Source: Psychrobium sp. MM17-31 (GTDB taxonomy: Bacteria; Pseudomonadota; Gammaproteobacteria; Enterobacterales; Psychrobiaceae). From it: DNA of 64,000 nt. Of the stretch, positions 53,908-62,772 are shown piece by piece. The translations under genes and the position numbers were made by a program. The DNA lies in assembly GCF_022347785.1 (NCBI RefSeq), contig NZ_JAKRGA010000003.1:496001-560000 (forward strand). Direction: 5' to 3'. Within the stretch, counting starts at the first letter, position 1; every line of letters begins with the position of its first letter. The notes under the pieces are model-generated. The model was given only the letters and a program-made list of their open reading frames with translations. It had not been told where the DNA came from and made no database searches.

Positions 53908-55813
53908 TATCAAAGGATGTTCCCTCACCCACTGTACTTTGACACTCAATATGGCCACAGAGGGTGTGGTTTACTAAGTTGAAAATAATATGCATGCCTA
54001 AGCCGCTGCCACCTTTACCACGGGTGGTGGTAAAGAAAGGATCATAGATTTTTGACAAATGTTGCTTGTTGATTCCTTTACCGGTATCGCGGAATTTGAA
54101 GTGCACAGTGTCATTGTCTAATTTGATAACTAAACTAATCTTGCCGGATTGTTGAGGCTCAAAGGCGTGATTCAAACTGTTCATCACTAAATTGGTCACG
54201 ATTTGCGACACGGCACTTGGCGAACTCAAGACGTCAAAATCATCTTCGGTGAAGAATTCAATGTCGATAGGACGCTTGCGCATGGTCGGCTGCAGACTCG
54301 TTAACACCTCTTGCACATAAGCCTTCATCTTAAATAATCGCGCAGCCTCGCTAGATTGATCAACAGCCACCTGCTTGAAACTACCAATAAGACCTGCCGC
54401 TCGTTGCAGGTTGTTCATAATGAGCTCTGAGCTTTCTACGGCTTGTGTCATATAGCCGTCGAATTCCTTGCGGGTCATTTTCTGCGCTTTGCTTTTCTCA
54501 TCAAGTTCCTTCGTTCGCAAATCCAAATAGGAAGCGGCAGTTAAACTGACACCAATTGGCGTGTTGATCTCATGCGCAACACCAGCCACTAAGCCACCAA
54601 GCGCTGCCATTTTTTTGGACTCTAATAACTTCTCTTGCGTTGTTGTTAGGGTATCAAAGGATTCTTGTAATTCTTTGGTTCGAGATTTAACCGTTTGTTC
54701 GAGGTCACGCTGATGGCGCTCGAGTTGTTGTTCATGGGATTTTTGCTTAGAAATATTGGTCAATGACAAAATCATGCCACCGTGTTTATTGTTTTTATCG
54801 ACACTCGCTAATGACACTAAATACCAGTTTTGATATTGCTCTAAAAAGACCTCTTCGTTTGATACTTTTTGATGCGTTTTTATGGCCTCACAGTACTTGC
54901 ACTTACCGTCTGTACTTTTGGGGTGAAAGAATTGATGAACGTGCTTATACATAAGGACATCACGACTAAATGAAAACTCCTTAAGCACTGCGCGGTTGAC
55001 CTGTGAAATAACACCTTCGCTATCAATTTTTATCGCAGAAGTAGGAATAGCATCATAACTATTGGACTGTTGAGAAAGCAGTTGTATTGGCTGTTTTAAT
55101 GCGGTTTTGATAATGGCAATGTAGATGAGCCAAAATGAAACGAACTTTAGCAGATGCCCAAATACAAAGGCGGCGCCGTGGAAATCGCTATACAAGGTGA
55201 AACAGAATTCAGCAATGATTTTCAGCGCGATTGCCGCCTGTAAGTTTTGATACACACGCGGCGCTATTAACGCGCGTTTTCTGGCTAATAAAATCATCGC
55301 CAGCGCCATCATCGTCATAATGACGTATTCACCTGCTACTTTATATATCGATAAACCACCGTCTGCAAACATCTTCGGATATTCGACAAAGAAACTAGCT
55401 TTGGCACTGGCGATTATCATGGCGACAGCTGCAATTATCGCGAGGGGCTGGTTTAAACGGCGCCTAATCAGTAAGGGTGCAAACAGCAATGCAGAAGCTT
55501 CGAAAAATCGTGCAAACATCCATAATTTAACGGTGGTTTCTGGCGTTTTGGCATAATCAAATGGCATTCCTGTCACTGTGAATGCATGCATCAAGTCAAT
55601 AACGGAAACCCCGCAATAAGAAATAGCGAGGAACAAGAGTAAGTCGTTTTTGATAAAGCTACGAGTGTTGGCTACAACCACAATCATCAATAGCCCGACA
55701 AACACAGACATTAGTTCGGCTAAGGTGTGAAATAGTAATACGCCGTCAAAGACGCGTAGCCCAATGAGCAAGCCGACAACAATAACGGGAAATGCAAATG
55801 ACCTGATAGGCAC
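53873..55813 (-). CDS. MASE3-type membrane sensor histidine kinase with PAS domain
   Basis: A 646-residue kinase. About seven N-terminal helices (1-240) resemble the MASE3 sensor module (DLMHAFTVTGMPF). A PAS domain (about 255-370) contains a CKYC cysteine pair. Next are a coiled coil, a DHp domain with His414 in VAHEINTP, and a complete ATPase domain (NLVMNSLNHAF N box, DTGKGI, GKGGSGLGM). No receiver or partner regulator is adjacent. Tail-to-tail overlap of 35 bases with the efflux kinase gene makes the two transcripts partly antisense. Confidence 0.88.
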   Translation of the reverse strand: MPIRSFAFPVIVVGLLIGLRVFDGVLLFHTLAELMSVFVGLLMIVVVANTRSFIKNDLLLFLAISYCGVSVIDLMHAFTVTGMPFDYAKTPETTVKLWMFARFFEASALLFAPLLIRRRLNQPLAIIAAVAMIIASAKASFFVEYPKMFADGGLSIYKVAGEYVIMTMMALAMILLARKRALIAPRVYQNLQAAIALKIIAEFCFTLYSDFHGAAFVFGHLLKFVSFWLIYIAIIKTALKQPIQLLSQQSNSYDAIPTSAIKIDSEGVISQVNRAVLKEFSFSRDVLMYKHVHQFFHPKSTDGKCKYCEAIKTHQKVSNEEVFLEQYQNWYLVSLASVDKNNKHGGMILSLTNISKQKSHEQQLERHQRDLEQTVKSRTKELQESFDTLTTTQEKLLESKKMAALGGLVAGVAHEINTPIGVSLTAASYLDLRTKELDEKSKAQKMTRKEFDGYMTQAVESSELIMNNLQRAAGLIGSFKQVAVDQSSEAARLFKMKAYVQEVLTSLQPTMRKRPIDIEFFTEDDFDVLSSPSAVSQIVTNLVMNSLNHAFEPQQSGKISLVIKLDNDTVHFKFRDTGKGINKQHLSKIYDPFFTTTRGKGGSGLGMHIIFNLVNHTLCGHIECQSTVGEGTSFDISFPRYLDSKT

Positions 55814-55971
55814 CTATTTCATCCTCATATAAAACTCAATACCAATAAACGATATTTCTTATCCTAGTAATAAAATAACACTAATTAAATTAGACAACCA
55901 TCGGATAGTATTATTTAATCTCTGCCATTAAATCGATAAAACTCTGTTTGACCATTACTTTTCAGGTACTG

Positions 55972-56340
55972 ATGCCCATGACAACACAAAATATAATCAC
56001 CGAATTTAAAAACAATGTCGTTGAACCACAATCATTCTATGGTTTATTCGACGACAACGCTCAAGAATGGCTGATCGTTGATGCTAATGGCAGCGAGGGA
56101 TTTGATGCACTACCGCTGTTTTCAACGCCAGAGACTGCAGCTGCGCAACTAAGCGGCGAATGGCAGGACTTTAGTGTTTCTGAGATTACTGTTGATGATT
56201 GGTTGGAATTCTGGATGGATGATTTAAATAGCGCTGATATCGTCATCGGCATTGATTGGGGCAAAACCGATGACGTCATTGAGGTGAGTTTAAACGAATT
56301 TACGCAAGCGATAATGTCGATTGAGAAACTCACAAAGTAA
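55972..56340 (+). CDS. DUF2750-like hypothetical protein
   Basis: A 122-residue acidic soluble protein. The pattern FYGLFDDNAQEWLIVDANG..., LPLFSTPETAAAQLSGEW and a C-terminal hydrophobic helix resembles DUF2750 proteins; function unknown. The ATG at 55972 is chosen because AGG lies five bases upstream; an ATG at 55978 is equally in frame and an upstream in-frame ATG at 55948 lacks a ribosome-binding site. It is convergent with bioD, with two bases between stop codons. Confidence 0.7.
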   Translation: MPMTTQNIITEFKNNVVEPQSFYGLFDDNAQEWLIVDANGSEGFDALPLFSTPETAAAQLSGEWQDFSVSEITVDDWLEFWMDDLNSADIVIGIDWGKTDDVIEVSLNEFTQAIMSIEKLTK

Positions 56341-56342
56341 GT

Positions 56343-57002
56343 CTAAATATATTTAAAAAGCCCATCGTGATATTGCTGGTGTGCGACAACTTCACCTAGT
56401 AATGGGGCGTCTATCGCTTGCTGCAAATAGGCTAGATTGTCATCGTAATATGGCATTCTATCAATCAGCTGATTCGCCACCCAGCCTTTAATTGTTAAGC
56501 CATCGGCTTTAATCGCCTCAATCGTTAACAGCGCATGGTTAAGGCAACCTAACTTCATACCTATCACTACAATCACTTCACACTGCTGCGCTTGCACAAA
56601 CTGGCTTAACAGCTCTTTATCATTGAGAGGTAGTCGCCAGCCACCAGCCCCTTCAATCAAAGCAATATCACTATGACCACGTTCATGCTGCCACCAATTA
56701 TTTAACGTGTCGATATTAAGCGCAGCGCCCTCTTTCACCGCCGCAATATGCGGTGCAATCGGCGGCGCAAAGCAAATTGGATTAATGCGCTGATAATCAA
56801 ATTGCTCGGAGCTAGCATCAATTAGCGTTAATGCATCATCGTTTTTTAACTCGCCGTCAATTAACTCTGCACCTGCTGCAATAGGCTTGTAGCCAATCGC
56901 ACTGCCTTGTTTGGCAAGGTGTTGCAGCAATAAAGCTGATACGAAGGTTTTGCCGACATCGGTATCTGTGCCTGTCACGAAATATACGCGTTGTTGATTC
57001 AT
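56343..57002 (-). CDS. bioD: Dethiobiotin synthetase
   Basis: A 219-residue ATP-dependent carboxylase that closes the ureido ring of dethiobiotin. The P-loop is GTDTDVGKT near the N-terminus, followed by YKPIAAG and the IEGAGGWRLPL segment typical of BioD. The ATG at 57002 is preferred (AAGAAG upstream) over an in-frame start at 57056, which lies inside bioC. Last gene of the bioBFCD operon. Confidence 0.96.
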   Translation of the reverse strand: MNQQRVYFVTGTDTDVGKTFVSALLLQHLAKQGSAIGYKPIAAGAELIDGELKNDDALTLIDASSEQFDYQRINPICFAPPIAPHIAAVKEGAALNIDTLNNWWQHERGHSDIALIEGAGGWRLPLNDKELLSQFVQAQQCEVIVVIGMKLGCLNHALLTIEAIKADGLTIKGWVANQLIDRMPYYDDNLAYLQQAIDAPLLGEVVAHQQYHDGLFKYI

Positions 57003-57031
57003 AGTTACTTCTTTAAGTTCATGTTTTTCGC

Positions 57032-57850
57032 TTAAACAGGCTTTTTCAAGCTGCAATAAGCCACTTGATAAGTTGCGCTTAATCCGCGCTCAGTTCTAAA
57101 TACTTCATAGCCCTGCTGAATTTTGCGCAAGGTGCTGCGCCCCATCAGTCCTTGAGATTTAGCGGCGGTGTTATTTGCGCCAATAGCCTTTAAATCTCGC
57201 ATCAGTTCAAGCGCACTATCGTAGTAAAGTACTTCAGCCTGATTAGTGTATGAGGTCAGTTCAAACTGACTTTGCTCAATAACTTCTTTTAGGGCAAGTT
57301 CAGTTAGGAAGCTATTGATGTGTTGTAAGTCGTCCACCTGACGCCACGCACTCGCTAGCTCATAAAGCGTGCCATCGAGTAAGGTTGAAAAGTGAAATTC
57401 ACTGCCCGGTGTTAGCACGCGATAAGCCTCTGAGAGCGCCTTTGATAGATCGTGCACCCATTGCAGCATCAAGCTTGAGAAGATGCCATCGACACTTTCA
57501 GTGTCAAGTGGCAGCGATTCAGCATCGCCAAGCAGCCAGTTAACATCAATATGATGATTGCGCGCTTTAGCAAACTCCAGCATTTGCGGCGCAATATCAA
57601 CGCCAATTAGGCCAGATGATTTATCAGCCAACGCACTCGTAAAATAGCCGGGGCCAGTACCTAGATCCACCAGCTGATTAACGCGTTGTTGGCGCTCTAA
57701 TAGCTTGTTGCCAACACGACGTTGCAGTGCCGCACCGCTGTCATAACTACTAGCACTATTGGAAAAGGCACTGCTGATTTTATCCTTATCGATTGCACTG
57801 GCGGGTGCGCTATTGTTATTTTCATTCAATAGAAATTGCTCATTGGTCAT
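57032..57850 (-). CDS. bioC: Malonyl-ACP O-methyltransferase
   Basis: A 272-residue SAM-dependent methyltransferase that makes the methyl ester primer for pimeloyl-ACP synthesis. Motif I is VDLGTGPGYFT, motif II region GVDIAPQML, and post-I/III contain GDAESLPL. The N-terminal AFSNSASSYDSGAALQ segment is the usual BioC opening. Its start overlaps the bioF stop by 11 bases. No bioH-like esterase gene is in the window. Confidence 0.95.
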   Translation of the reverse strand: MTNEQFLLNENNNSAPASAIDKDKISSAFSNSASSYDSGAALQRRVGNKLLERQQRVNQLVDLGTGPGYFTSALADKSSGLIGVDIAPQMLEFAKARNHHIDVNWLLGDAESLPLDTESVDGIFSSLMLQWVHDLSKALSEAYRVLTPGSEFHFSTLLDGTLYELASAWRQVDDLQHINSFLTELALKEVIEQSQFELTSYTNQAEVLYYDSALELMRDLKAIGANNTAAKSQGLMGRSTLRKIQQGYEVFRTERGLSATYQVAYCSLKKPV

Positions 57851-58997
57851 TTGCTACCTCTCTTGCCTCAATCAATGCCTTTACTAACGCATCAATATGC
57901 GAAAACTCATGATTCGCCGATAAGGTTATGCGCAGTCTCGCAGTATTAGGCGGCACTGTTGGTGGTCTGATAGCACTAACCCAAATACCTTGGGATTTTA
58001 GGTGATCGCTCATCGCTATCGCTTTATCGCTTTTTCCGATTATTATCGGCTGAATTGCGCTATGCGATGGCATCAATGCTAAGCCGTAGCGTTGACATTG
58101 TTGTCTAAAATAGTCGATTCGCGCTGCCAGCTTTTCACGTCTGCCCGTCTGTTGTGCTAATTCAATGCTTTTGATGGTTGCCGCAACCACAGGCATTGGC
58201 AATGCCGTCGAGTAAATATAATGACGACAGGTATTGGTGAGATAATCGATAACATCACTGCTTGCCGCAACGAAAGCACCACAAGTGCCAATAGCCTTAC
58301 CAAAGGTTGCCATTAAAATATCAGGCGTAATCTTGGCTTCTGCGCAGGTTCCGCGTCCATCGCCATTAATGCCAAAGCCGTGGGCATCGTCTACCATTAG
58401 CCAACTGTCATGCTCTTTAGCTAAGCTTGATAATTTAGCTAAATCACCTTGATCGCCATCCATCGAAAACACGCCTTCGCTTACCACTAATTTATTGTCG
58501 TGATTGCTTTTGTCTAACAGTGTATGAAGACGGGTCATATCATTGTGAACAAAGCGTTGCATGGTAGCGGGAGATTGCATTCCTGCTTCCATGAGAGAGG
58601 CGTGATTTAGCTTATCTTGCAATAGTAAATCACCATCGCTCAGCAGTGCTGAAATCACGCCACTATTGGCGGCAAAGCCAGAGCTAAACAACATTGCCCG
58701 CTCGCAACCAGTAATCTCACAGATTAGATCTTCGAGACGTTGATGCAGCACGCTATATCCAGTCACAAGACTCGAGCCGCCACTGCCGATGCCATAGTCA
58801 TTTATTGCGTTAATCGCCGCAGTTTTGACTAATGGATCTCTCGCCAATCCCAAGTAATCATTGCTTGAAAAATTAACGTAATCACGACCTTGTCGGCGCA
58901 ACAAGATGCCATTACCACCTTCAACACTCGTCACTTGACGATGCAAGTGCTGTGATTGAAGCGCCGCCAGTGACAACGCTAGCCCTTTAAAACTCAT
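57840..58997 (-). CDS. bioF: 8-amino-7-oxononanoate synthase
   Basis: A 385-residue PLP enzyme of the alpha-oxoamine synthase family, condensing pimeloyl-ACP with alanine. Visible are NYLGLA near the N-terminus, GSGGSSLVTG, DDAHGFG, and the PLP-lysine region ATFGKAIGTCGA. Eleven bases separate the bioB stop from its start. Length matches E. coli BioF. Confidence 0.97.
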   Translation of the reverse strand: MSFKGLALSLAALQSQHLHRQVTSVEGGNGILLRRQGRDYVNFSSNDYLGLARDPLVKTAAINAINDYGIGSGGSSLVTGYSVLHQRLEDLICEITGCERAMLFSSGFAANSGVISALLSDGDLLLQDKLNHASLMEAGMQSPATMQRFVHNDMTRLHTLLDKSNHDNKLVVSEGVFSMDGDQGDLAKLSSLAKEHDSWLMVDDAHGFGINGDGRGTCAEAKITPDILMATFGKAIGTCGAFVAASSDVIDYLTNTCRHYIYSTALPMPVVAATIKSIELAQQTGRREKLAARIDYFRQQCQRYGLALMPSHSAIQPIIIGKSDKAIAMSDHLKSQGIWVSAIRPPTVPPNTARLRITLSANHEFSHIDALVKALIEAREVANDQ

Positions 58998-59008
58998 TGA
59001 TAGTAGTC

Positions 59009-60055
59009 TTAGTTAGCAGCGTCGTAAAACAGATTGTCTTTTTCGCTCATTTGCACCGCATCCATAATCGATGCTTCATAAGCTTCATCTGAATATTGAC
59101 GAGTGCGCTCGGTATTGATACCTAGCTTTTTAAACAAGTTAACGTCGGTCGATTCTTCTGGGTTTGATGTCGTTAATAGCTTACAACCGTAGAAAATCGA
59201 ATTAGCGCCCGCCATGAAACACATCGCTTGCATTTGCTCGTTCATTTTCTCGCGTCCCGCCGATAAACGAACGTGAGATTTAGGCATCATAATACGCGCC
59301 ACTGCAATGGTACGGATAAATTCGAAATGCTCTAAATCATCAACATTTTCAAGTGGCGTACCTTTTACTTTAACCAGCATGTTAATTGGCACACTGTCTG
59401 GATGTTGCTCAAGATTTGCAAGCGCCATTAATAAACCGTAACGGTCGTGCTCTTTTTCACCCATGCCTAAGATGCCGCCACTACAAACTTTCATGCCTGC
59501 GTTACGCACATATGAAAGCGTATCTAAGCGATCTTGATAAGTACGGGTTGTAATAATTTGGTCGTAAAACTCCGGCGAGGTATCTAAGTTGTGATTGTAG
59601 TAATCAAGACCTGCATCACTAAGTTGCTGTGCCTGCTCAGCCGTTAACATCCCCAGTGTCATACAGGTTTCCATACCCATATCACGTACCTGACGCACCA
59701 TATCTAATACGATAGGCATATCGCGATCGCGTGGGTTTGACCAAGCAGCCCCCATACAAAAGCGGGTTGAGCCGACAGATTTTGCATGTTTCGCCGCTTT
59801 AATAACCTTTTCAACTTCCAATAGTTGTTCTTTTTCAAGGCCAGTTTTATTGCGCGCCGATTGCGGACAGTATTTACAATCTTCTGGGCAAGCACCTGTT
59901 TTAATTGATAATAAAGTAGAAACTTGCACTTCATTTGGATTGAAGTGCTCACGGTGAACCATTTGTGCTTGAAACATAAGATCATTAAACGGCTGATTAA
60001 ATAATGCCTCAACTTCTTTTAACGTCCAGTCGTGACGGATTGGTGTTGTGCTCAT
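59009..60055 (-). CDS. bioB: Biotin synthase
   Basis: A 348-residue radical SAM enzyme inserting sulfur into dethiobiotin. The 4Fe-4S cysteines are Cys56, Cys60 and Cys63 in CPEDCKYC, and the second-cluster ligands lie in FCMGAAW, CMTLG and [17 protein letters not shown] near the C-terminal third includes the arginine ligand of the auxiliary cluster. First gene of bioBFCD, transcribed from the divergent promoter region with the BirA operator. Confidence 0.98.
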   Translation of the reverse strand: MSTTPIRHDWTLKEVEALFNQPFNDLMFQAQMVHREHFNPNEVQVSTLLSIKTGACPEDCKYCPQSARNKTGLEKEQLLEVEKVIKAAKHAKSVGSTRFCMGAAWSNPRDRDMPIVLDMVRQVRDMGMETCMTLGMLTAEQAQQLSDAGLDYYNHNLDTSPEFYDQIITTRTYQDRLDTLSYVRNAGMKVCSGGILGMGEKEHDRYGLLMALANLEQHPDSVPINMLVKVKGTPLENVDDLEHFEFIRTIAVARIMMPKSHVRLSAGREKMNEQMQAMCFMAGANSIFYGCKLLTTSNPEESTDVNLFKKLGINTERTRQYSDEAYEASIMDAVQMSEKDNLFYDAAN

Positions 60056-60112
60056 TGCTAACTCTATTATTGCTATTAAATTATTTGGCTAGGATACGTT
60101 ATTGCGCTAACC

Positions 60113-60143
60113 TGTCAACCAAATGCAACTTAACAGATTTACA
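60113..60143. promoter_or_regulatory. BirA operator between bioB and bioA
   Basis: TGTCAACC-N15-GATTTACA is an inverted pair close to the BirA consensus TGTAAACC-N14/16-GGTTTACA. It lies in the 135-base divergent promoter region, so biotinyl-AMP-bound BirA should repress both directions. Confidence 0.85.
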
Positions 60144-60190
60144 TCTGGCGATACTTTGTACGATTGTAATTTAAATATTTGAGTTTTAGT

Positions 60191-61471
60191 ATGACCCCAT
60201 CTGATTTTAGTTTTGACAAAGAACACATCTGGCACCCCTACACGTCACTGATAGCACCGCTTCCCTGTATTGGAGTCGTTGAAGCGCACGGCGTTGAGCT
60301 AGTGCTTGACGATGGCCGCAGACTTATTGATGGTATGAGCAGTTGGTGGTCGACAATTCACGGCTATAACCACCCTCGACTTAACGAGGCGGCTAAAAAT
60401 CAAATCGACAAGATGTCACATGTGATGTTTGGTGGCATTACGCATCCAAGTGCGGTGAGCATGTGTCGTAAGTTAGTTGAAATGACAGCTAAGCCACTCG
60501 ATCGCGTTTTTATTTCTGATTCGGGCTCTGTGGCAGTAGAAGTCGCGTTAAAAATGGCTATTCAATATTGGGTGGCCAAAGGCCAACCTGAGAAATCACA
60601 GATGCTCACTATTGAGCATGGCTATCACGGCGACACCTTCGCGGCGATGTCGGTGTGCGATCCTGTCAATGGGATGCATGATTTGTTTACGGGAGTGCTT
60701 GCAAAACAGCGCTTTGCAACGGCGCCACAAATTGGCTTTGACGATGAATGGCGCGACAGTGATATTGCCCCACTTAAAGCGCTTTTTGAAGCACATCATC
60801 AGCACGCGGCGGCAATAATTCTAGAGCCAATAGTACAAGGCGCTGGCGGCATGCGGATGTATCATCCCAACTATCTTAAAGCAGTGCGTGAGTTATGTGA
60901 CGAATATGATGTACTGCTAATTTGCGACGAAATTGCCACTGGCTTTGGCCGAACTGGTAAGTTATTTGCCTATGAGCACAGTGAAGTTGTGCCAGATATT
61001 CTATGCTTGGGCAAAGCGCTCACAGGTGGCTATATGAGCCTTGCAGCAACTATAACTACGGCTGCGATTGGGGAAATGATTTGTAAAACCAAAGCAGGTG
61101 TATTTATGCACGGTCCTACCTTCATGGGTAATCCATTAGCTTGTGCAGTTGCTACTGAAAGCTTAACGATGTTGCAAGAAGGCGATTGGCAAACTCAGGT
61201 GCCGCACATTGAATCGCAACTAAAACATCACTTTTCCAAATTTGAGCAGCTCCCTCATGTTCAAGACGTCCGCGTGCTTGGCGCCATTGGCGTTATCGAA
61301 TTAGTTGAACCTGTTAATATGGCAACAATTCAAGCCGCGTTCGTTGAGCAAGGCATTTGGGTTCGACCATTTGGCAAATTAGTGTATATCATGCCGCAAT
61401 ACATTATTTCTGATGATGAATTAGAAACCTTGTGCAACGGCATTTATAAGGTGATTACCAGGGCCTGTTGA
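60191..61471 (+). CDS. bioA: Adenosylmethionine-8-amino-7-oxononanoate aminotransferase
   Basis: A 426-residue class III PLP aminotransferase forming 7,8-diaminopelargonate with SAM as donor. Motifs: HIWHPYTS at the N-terminus, DGMSSWWSTIHGYNHP, the PLP aspartate in ICDEIATGFGRTG and the lysine in CLGKALTGGY. The ATG at 60191 is chosen over a TTG at 60179; neither has a strong ribosome-binding site. Divergent from bioB. The last codons (encoding RAC) and stop lie within the left inverted end of the fold-back element at 61460. Confidence 0.96.
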   Translation: MTPSDFSFDKEHIWHPYTSLIAPLPCIGVVEAHGVELVLDDGRRLIDGMSSWWSTIHGYNHPRLNEAAKNQIDKMSHVMFGGITHPSAVSMCRKLVEMTAKPLDRVFISDSGSVAVEVALKMAIQYWVAKGQPEKSQMLTIEHGYHGDTFAAMSVCDPVNGMHDLFTGVLAKQRFATAPQIGFDDEWRDSDIAPLKALFEAHHQHAAAIILEPIVQGAGGMRMYHPNYLKAVRELCDEYDVLLICDEIATGFGRTGKLFAYEHSEVVPDILCLGKALTGGYMSLAATITTAAIGEMICKTKAGVFMHGPTFMGNPLACAVATESLTMLQEGDWQTQVPHIESQLKHHFSKFEQLPHVQDVRVLGAIGVIELVEPVNMATIQAAFVEQGIWVRPFGKLVYIMPQYIISDDELETLCNGIYKVITRAC

Positions 61472-61633
61472 ACTTTTTAGAATGAATTTTGTGCAATTGA
61501 CAAGGCTTTTCGCAAGGCATGAGGAGCGACGCCTAGTTTACCTAGGCGAGCGACGAGAAACGTAGCGAAAATGTCTTGTCATTGCATCCGAACAATTCGC
61601 TGCAAAAACCTTCTCTAAAGACCAACAGGCCCT
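61460..61633. repeat. 174-bp fold-back (MITE-like) element
   Basis: Terminal inverted repeats AGGGCCTGTTG / CAACAGGCCCT (61460-61470, 61623-61633) are perfect. Inner arms also pair: TGACAAG (61498) with CTTGTCA (61575), adjoining TTTTCGC/GCGAAAA, and a central stem GCCTAG/CTAGGC (61531-61547). No ORF is inside. Both flanking genes end in it: bioA TGA at the left end, the hypothetical gene TAG at the right end. It may also serve as a bidirectional terminator. Confidence 0.8.
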
Positions 61634-62021
61634 ATTTTAAAATAAACTCAGCTCGCTTGGAAAATACTGCGATAGCTTGTTCAATGGTGTCGCAGTAATT
61701 GCTCTCACCACCAAAAGCCTTTTCTTGATGTTGCCGAATTCTGCGTAAACACTCATTTGGTATCACGTAAATACTATCAACACATCCGTCGCTTTTTGAC
61801 TTTTGCTCCATCGCCGCTCCCATTTTTATTACTTCGGGAGAACTTAGGGCATCATCCGACATATAAATTATTCGAAACCATTGCTGGTAATCTTTTTGAG
61901 CTGATACTTTCTTGCGTTCTTTTACTAGACGTAAAATTCCTTCTTCATTAAATGCTCCCTGCAATTTATAAATTAAAATGTTTCCAACCCATTCAAATTC
62001 CACATTGCCATGAGCAATCAT
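61632..62021 (-). CDS. Hypothetical protein, possible STAS/SpoIIAA-like fold
   Basis: A 129-residue soluble protein, not firmly recognised. Alternating beta and alpha segments (GNVEFEWVGNILIYKLQGAF, then WFRIIYMSDDALSS) recall small SpoIIAA/STAS-like proteins; this is weak. Its stop codon is provided by the right terminal repeat of the fold-back element. It is divergent from fur, sharing a 165-base upstream region that contains an imperfect inverted repeat GCAAATG/CATTTGC (62072-62101). Confidence 0.6.
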   Translation of the reverse strand: MIAHGNVEFEWVGNILIYKLQGAFNEEGILRLVKERKKVSAQKDYQQWFRIIYMSDDALSSPEVIKMGAAMEQKSKSDGCVDSIYVIPNECLRRIRQHQEKAFGGESNYCDTIEQAIAVFSKRAEFILK

Positions 62022-62186
62022 TGTTATCTCTCTTCATACATTTAGGCTTGTCAGTTTTATCGGCAAATGTGGTAAAAAATTTAACCATTTGCTATAAATA
62101 ATTTAACAGTGAGGATCTTTTATAATGAAATCTTAGATTTACACTGTTATTATTAATTTCAATTCAACTTCTGAAAAGAGACAACA

Positions 62187-62609
62187 ATGGCTGACGAAAA
62201 TTTAGCATTAAAAAAAGCGGGTCTAAAAGTTACCCTTCCGCGTATTAAAATTTTAGAAATCCTGCAATTGCCTGCTAATCAACACATCAGTGCAGAAGAT
62301 CTCTACAAAATCTTGTTAGAGCAAGGTGAAGAAATTGGTTTAGCGACGGTTTACCGCGTATTAAACCAATTCGACGATGCAGGTATCGTGACTCGTCATC
62401 ACTTCGACAGTGGTAAGTCAGTGTTCGAGCTAAGCAGTAAAGAGCACCACGATCACCTAGTTTGTTTAACATCTGGCCGCGTTATTGAGTTCCACGACGA
62501 AGTGATTGAACAACGTCAGCGTGATATTGCAAAAGAGCACGGCATTAAGCTTACTAACCACAGCTTATACCTATATGGTGTGCCAATCGACGAAGACGGC
62601 GAAAGCTAA
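62187..62609 (+). CDS. fur: Ferric uptake regulator Fur
   Basis: A 140-residue iron-responsive repressor. The winged helix (ISAEDLYKILLEQGEEIGLATVYRVLNQF) and metal-binding dimerisation domain (SKEHHDHLVCLTSGRVIEF, then LTNHSLYLYG) are complete. Residue 93 is Cys as in E. coli, but position 96 is Ser and the C-terminal cysteines are absent, so the E. coli-style structural Cys4 zinc site cannot form; P. aeruginosa Fur shows this can be tolerated. The Fur box at 41391 is a likely target. A strong terminator follows 31 bases after the stop. Confidence 0.97.
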   Translation: MADENLALKKAGLKVTLPRIKILEILQLPANQHISAEDLYKILLEQGEEIGLATVYRVLNQFDDAGIVTRHHFDSGKSVFELSSKEHHDHLVCLTSGRVIEFHDEVIEQRQRDIAKEHGIKLTNHSLYLYGVPIDEDGES

Positions 62610-62640
62610 TATAAATTGCAGATAACTAATCTGTTAATAG

Positions 62641-62669
62641 AAAAAAGAGCTCTTGGAAGCTCTTTTTTT
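62641..62669 (+). terminator. fur Rho-independent terminator
   Basis: The stem AAAAAAGAGCT / AGCTCTTTTTT has loop CTTGGA and continuing T. Confidence 0.95.
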
Positions 62670-62718
62670 ATGCCTGCTCTAATTCCACAAGCAACATCAC
62701 ACAAAAACGCCAGACAAA

Positions 62719-62750
62719 AAAATGCCGCTCATATCAATGCGCGGCATTTT
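62719..62750. terminator. seqA terminator
   Basis: The stem AAAATGCCGC / GCGGCATTTT has a 12-base loop with A/T runs on both sides. It lies 23 bases after the seqA stop and can also back up the fur terminator. Confidence 0.88.
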
Positions 62751-62772
62751 CATTTTTGGAATTTAGGAATCG

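Noticed and set aside
59704-60012. 102-codon minus-strand frame within bioB
   Set aside because: It lies wholly inside bioB in another frame, with a Lys/Arg-rich shadow composition.
62072-62101. Imperfect inverted repeat GCAAATG/CATTTGC upstream of fur as a Fur box
   Set aside because: It does not match the GATAAT-type hexamers; it could be any operator or a weak terminator, so no regulator is named.
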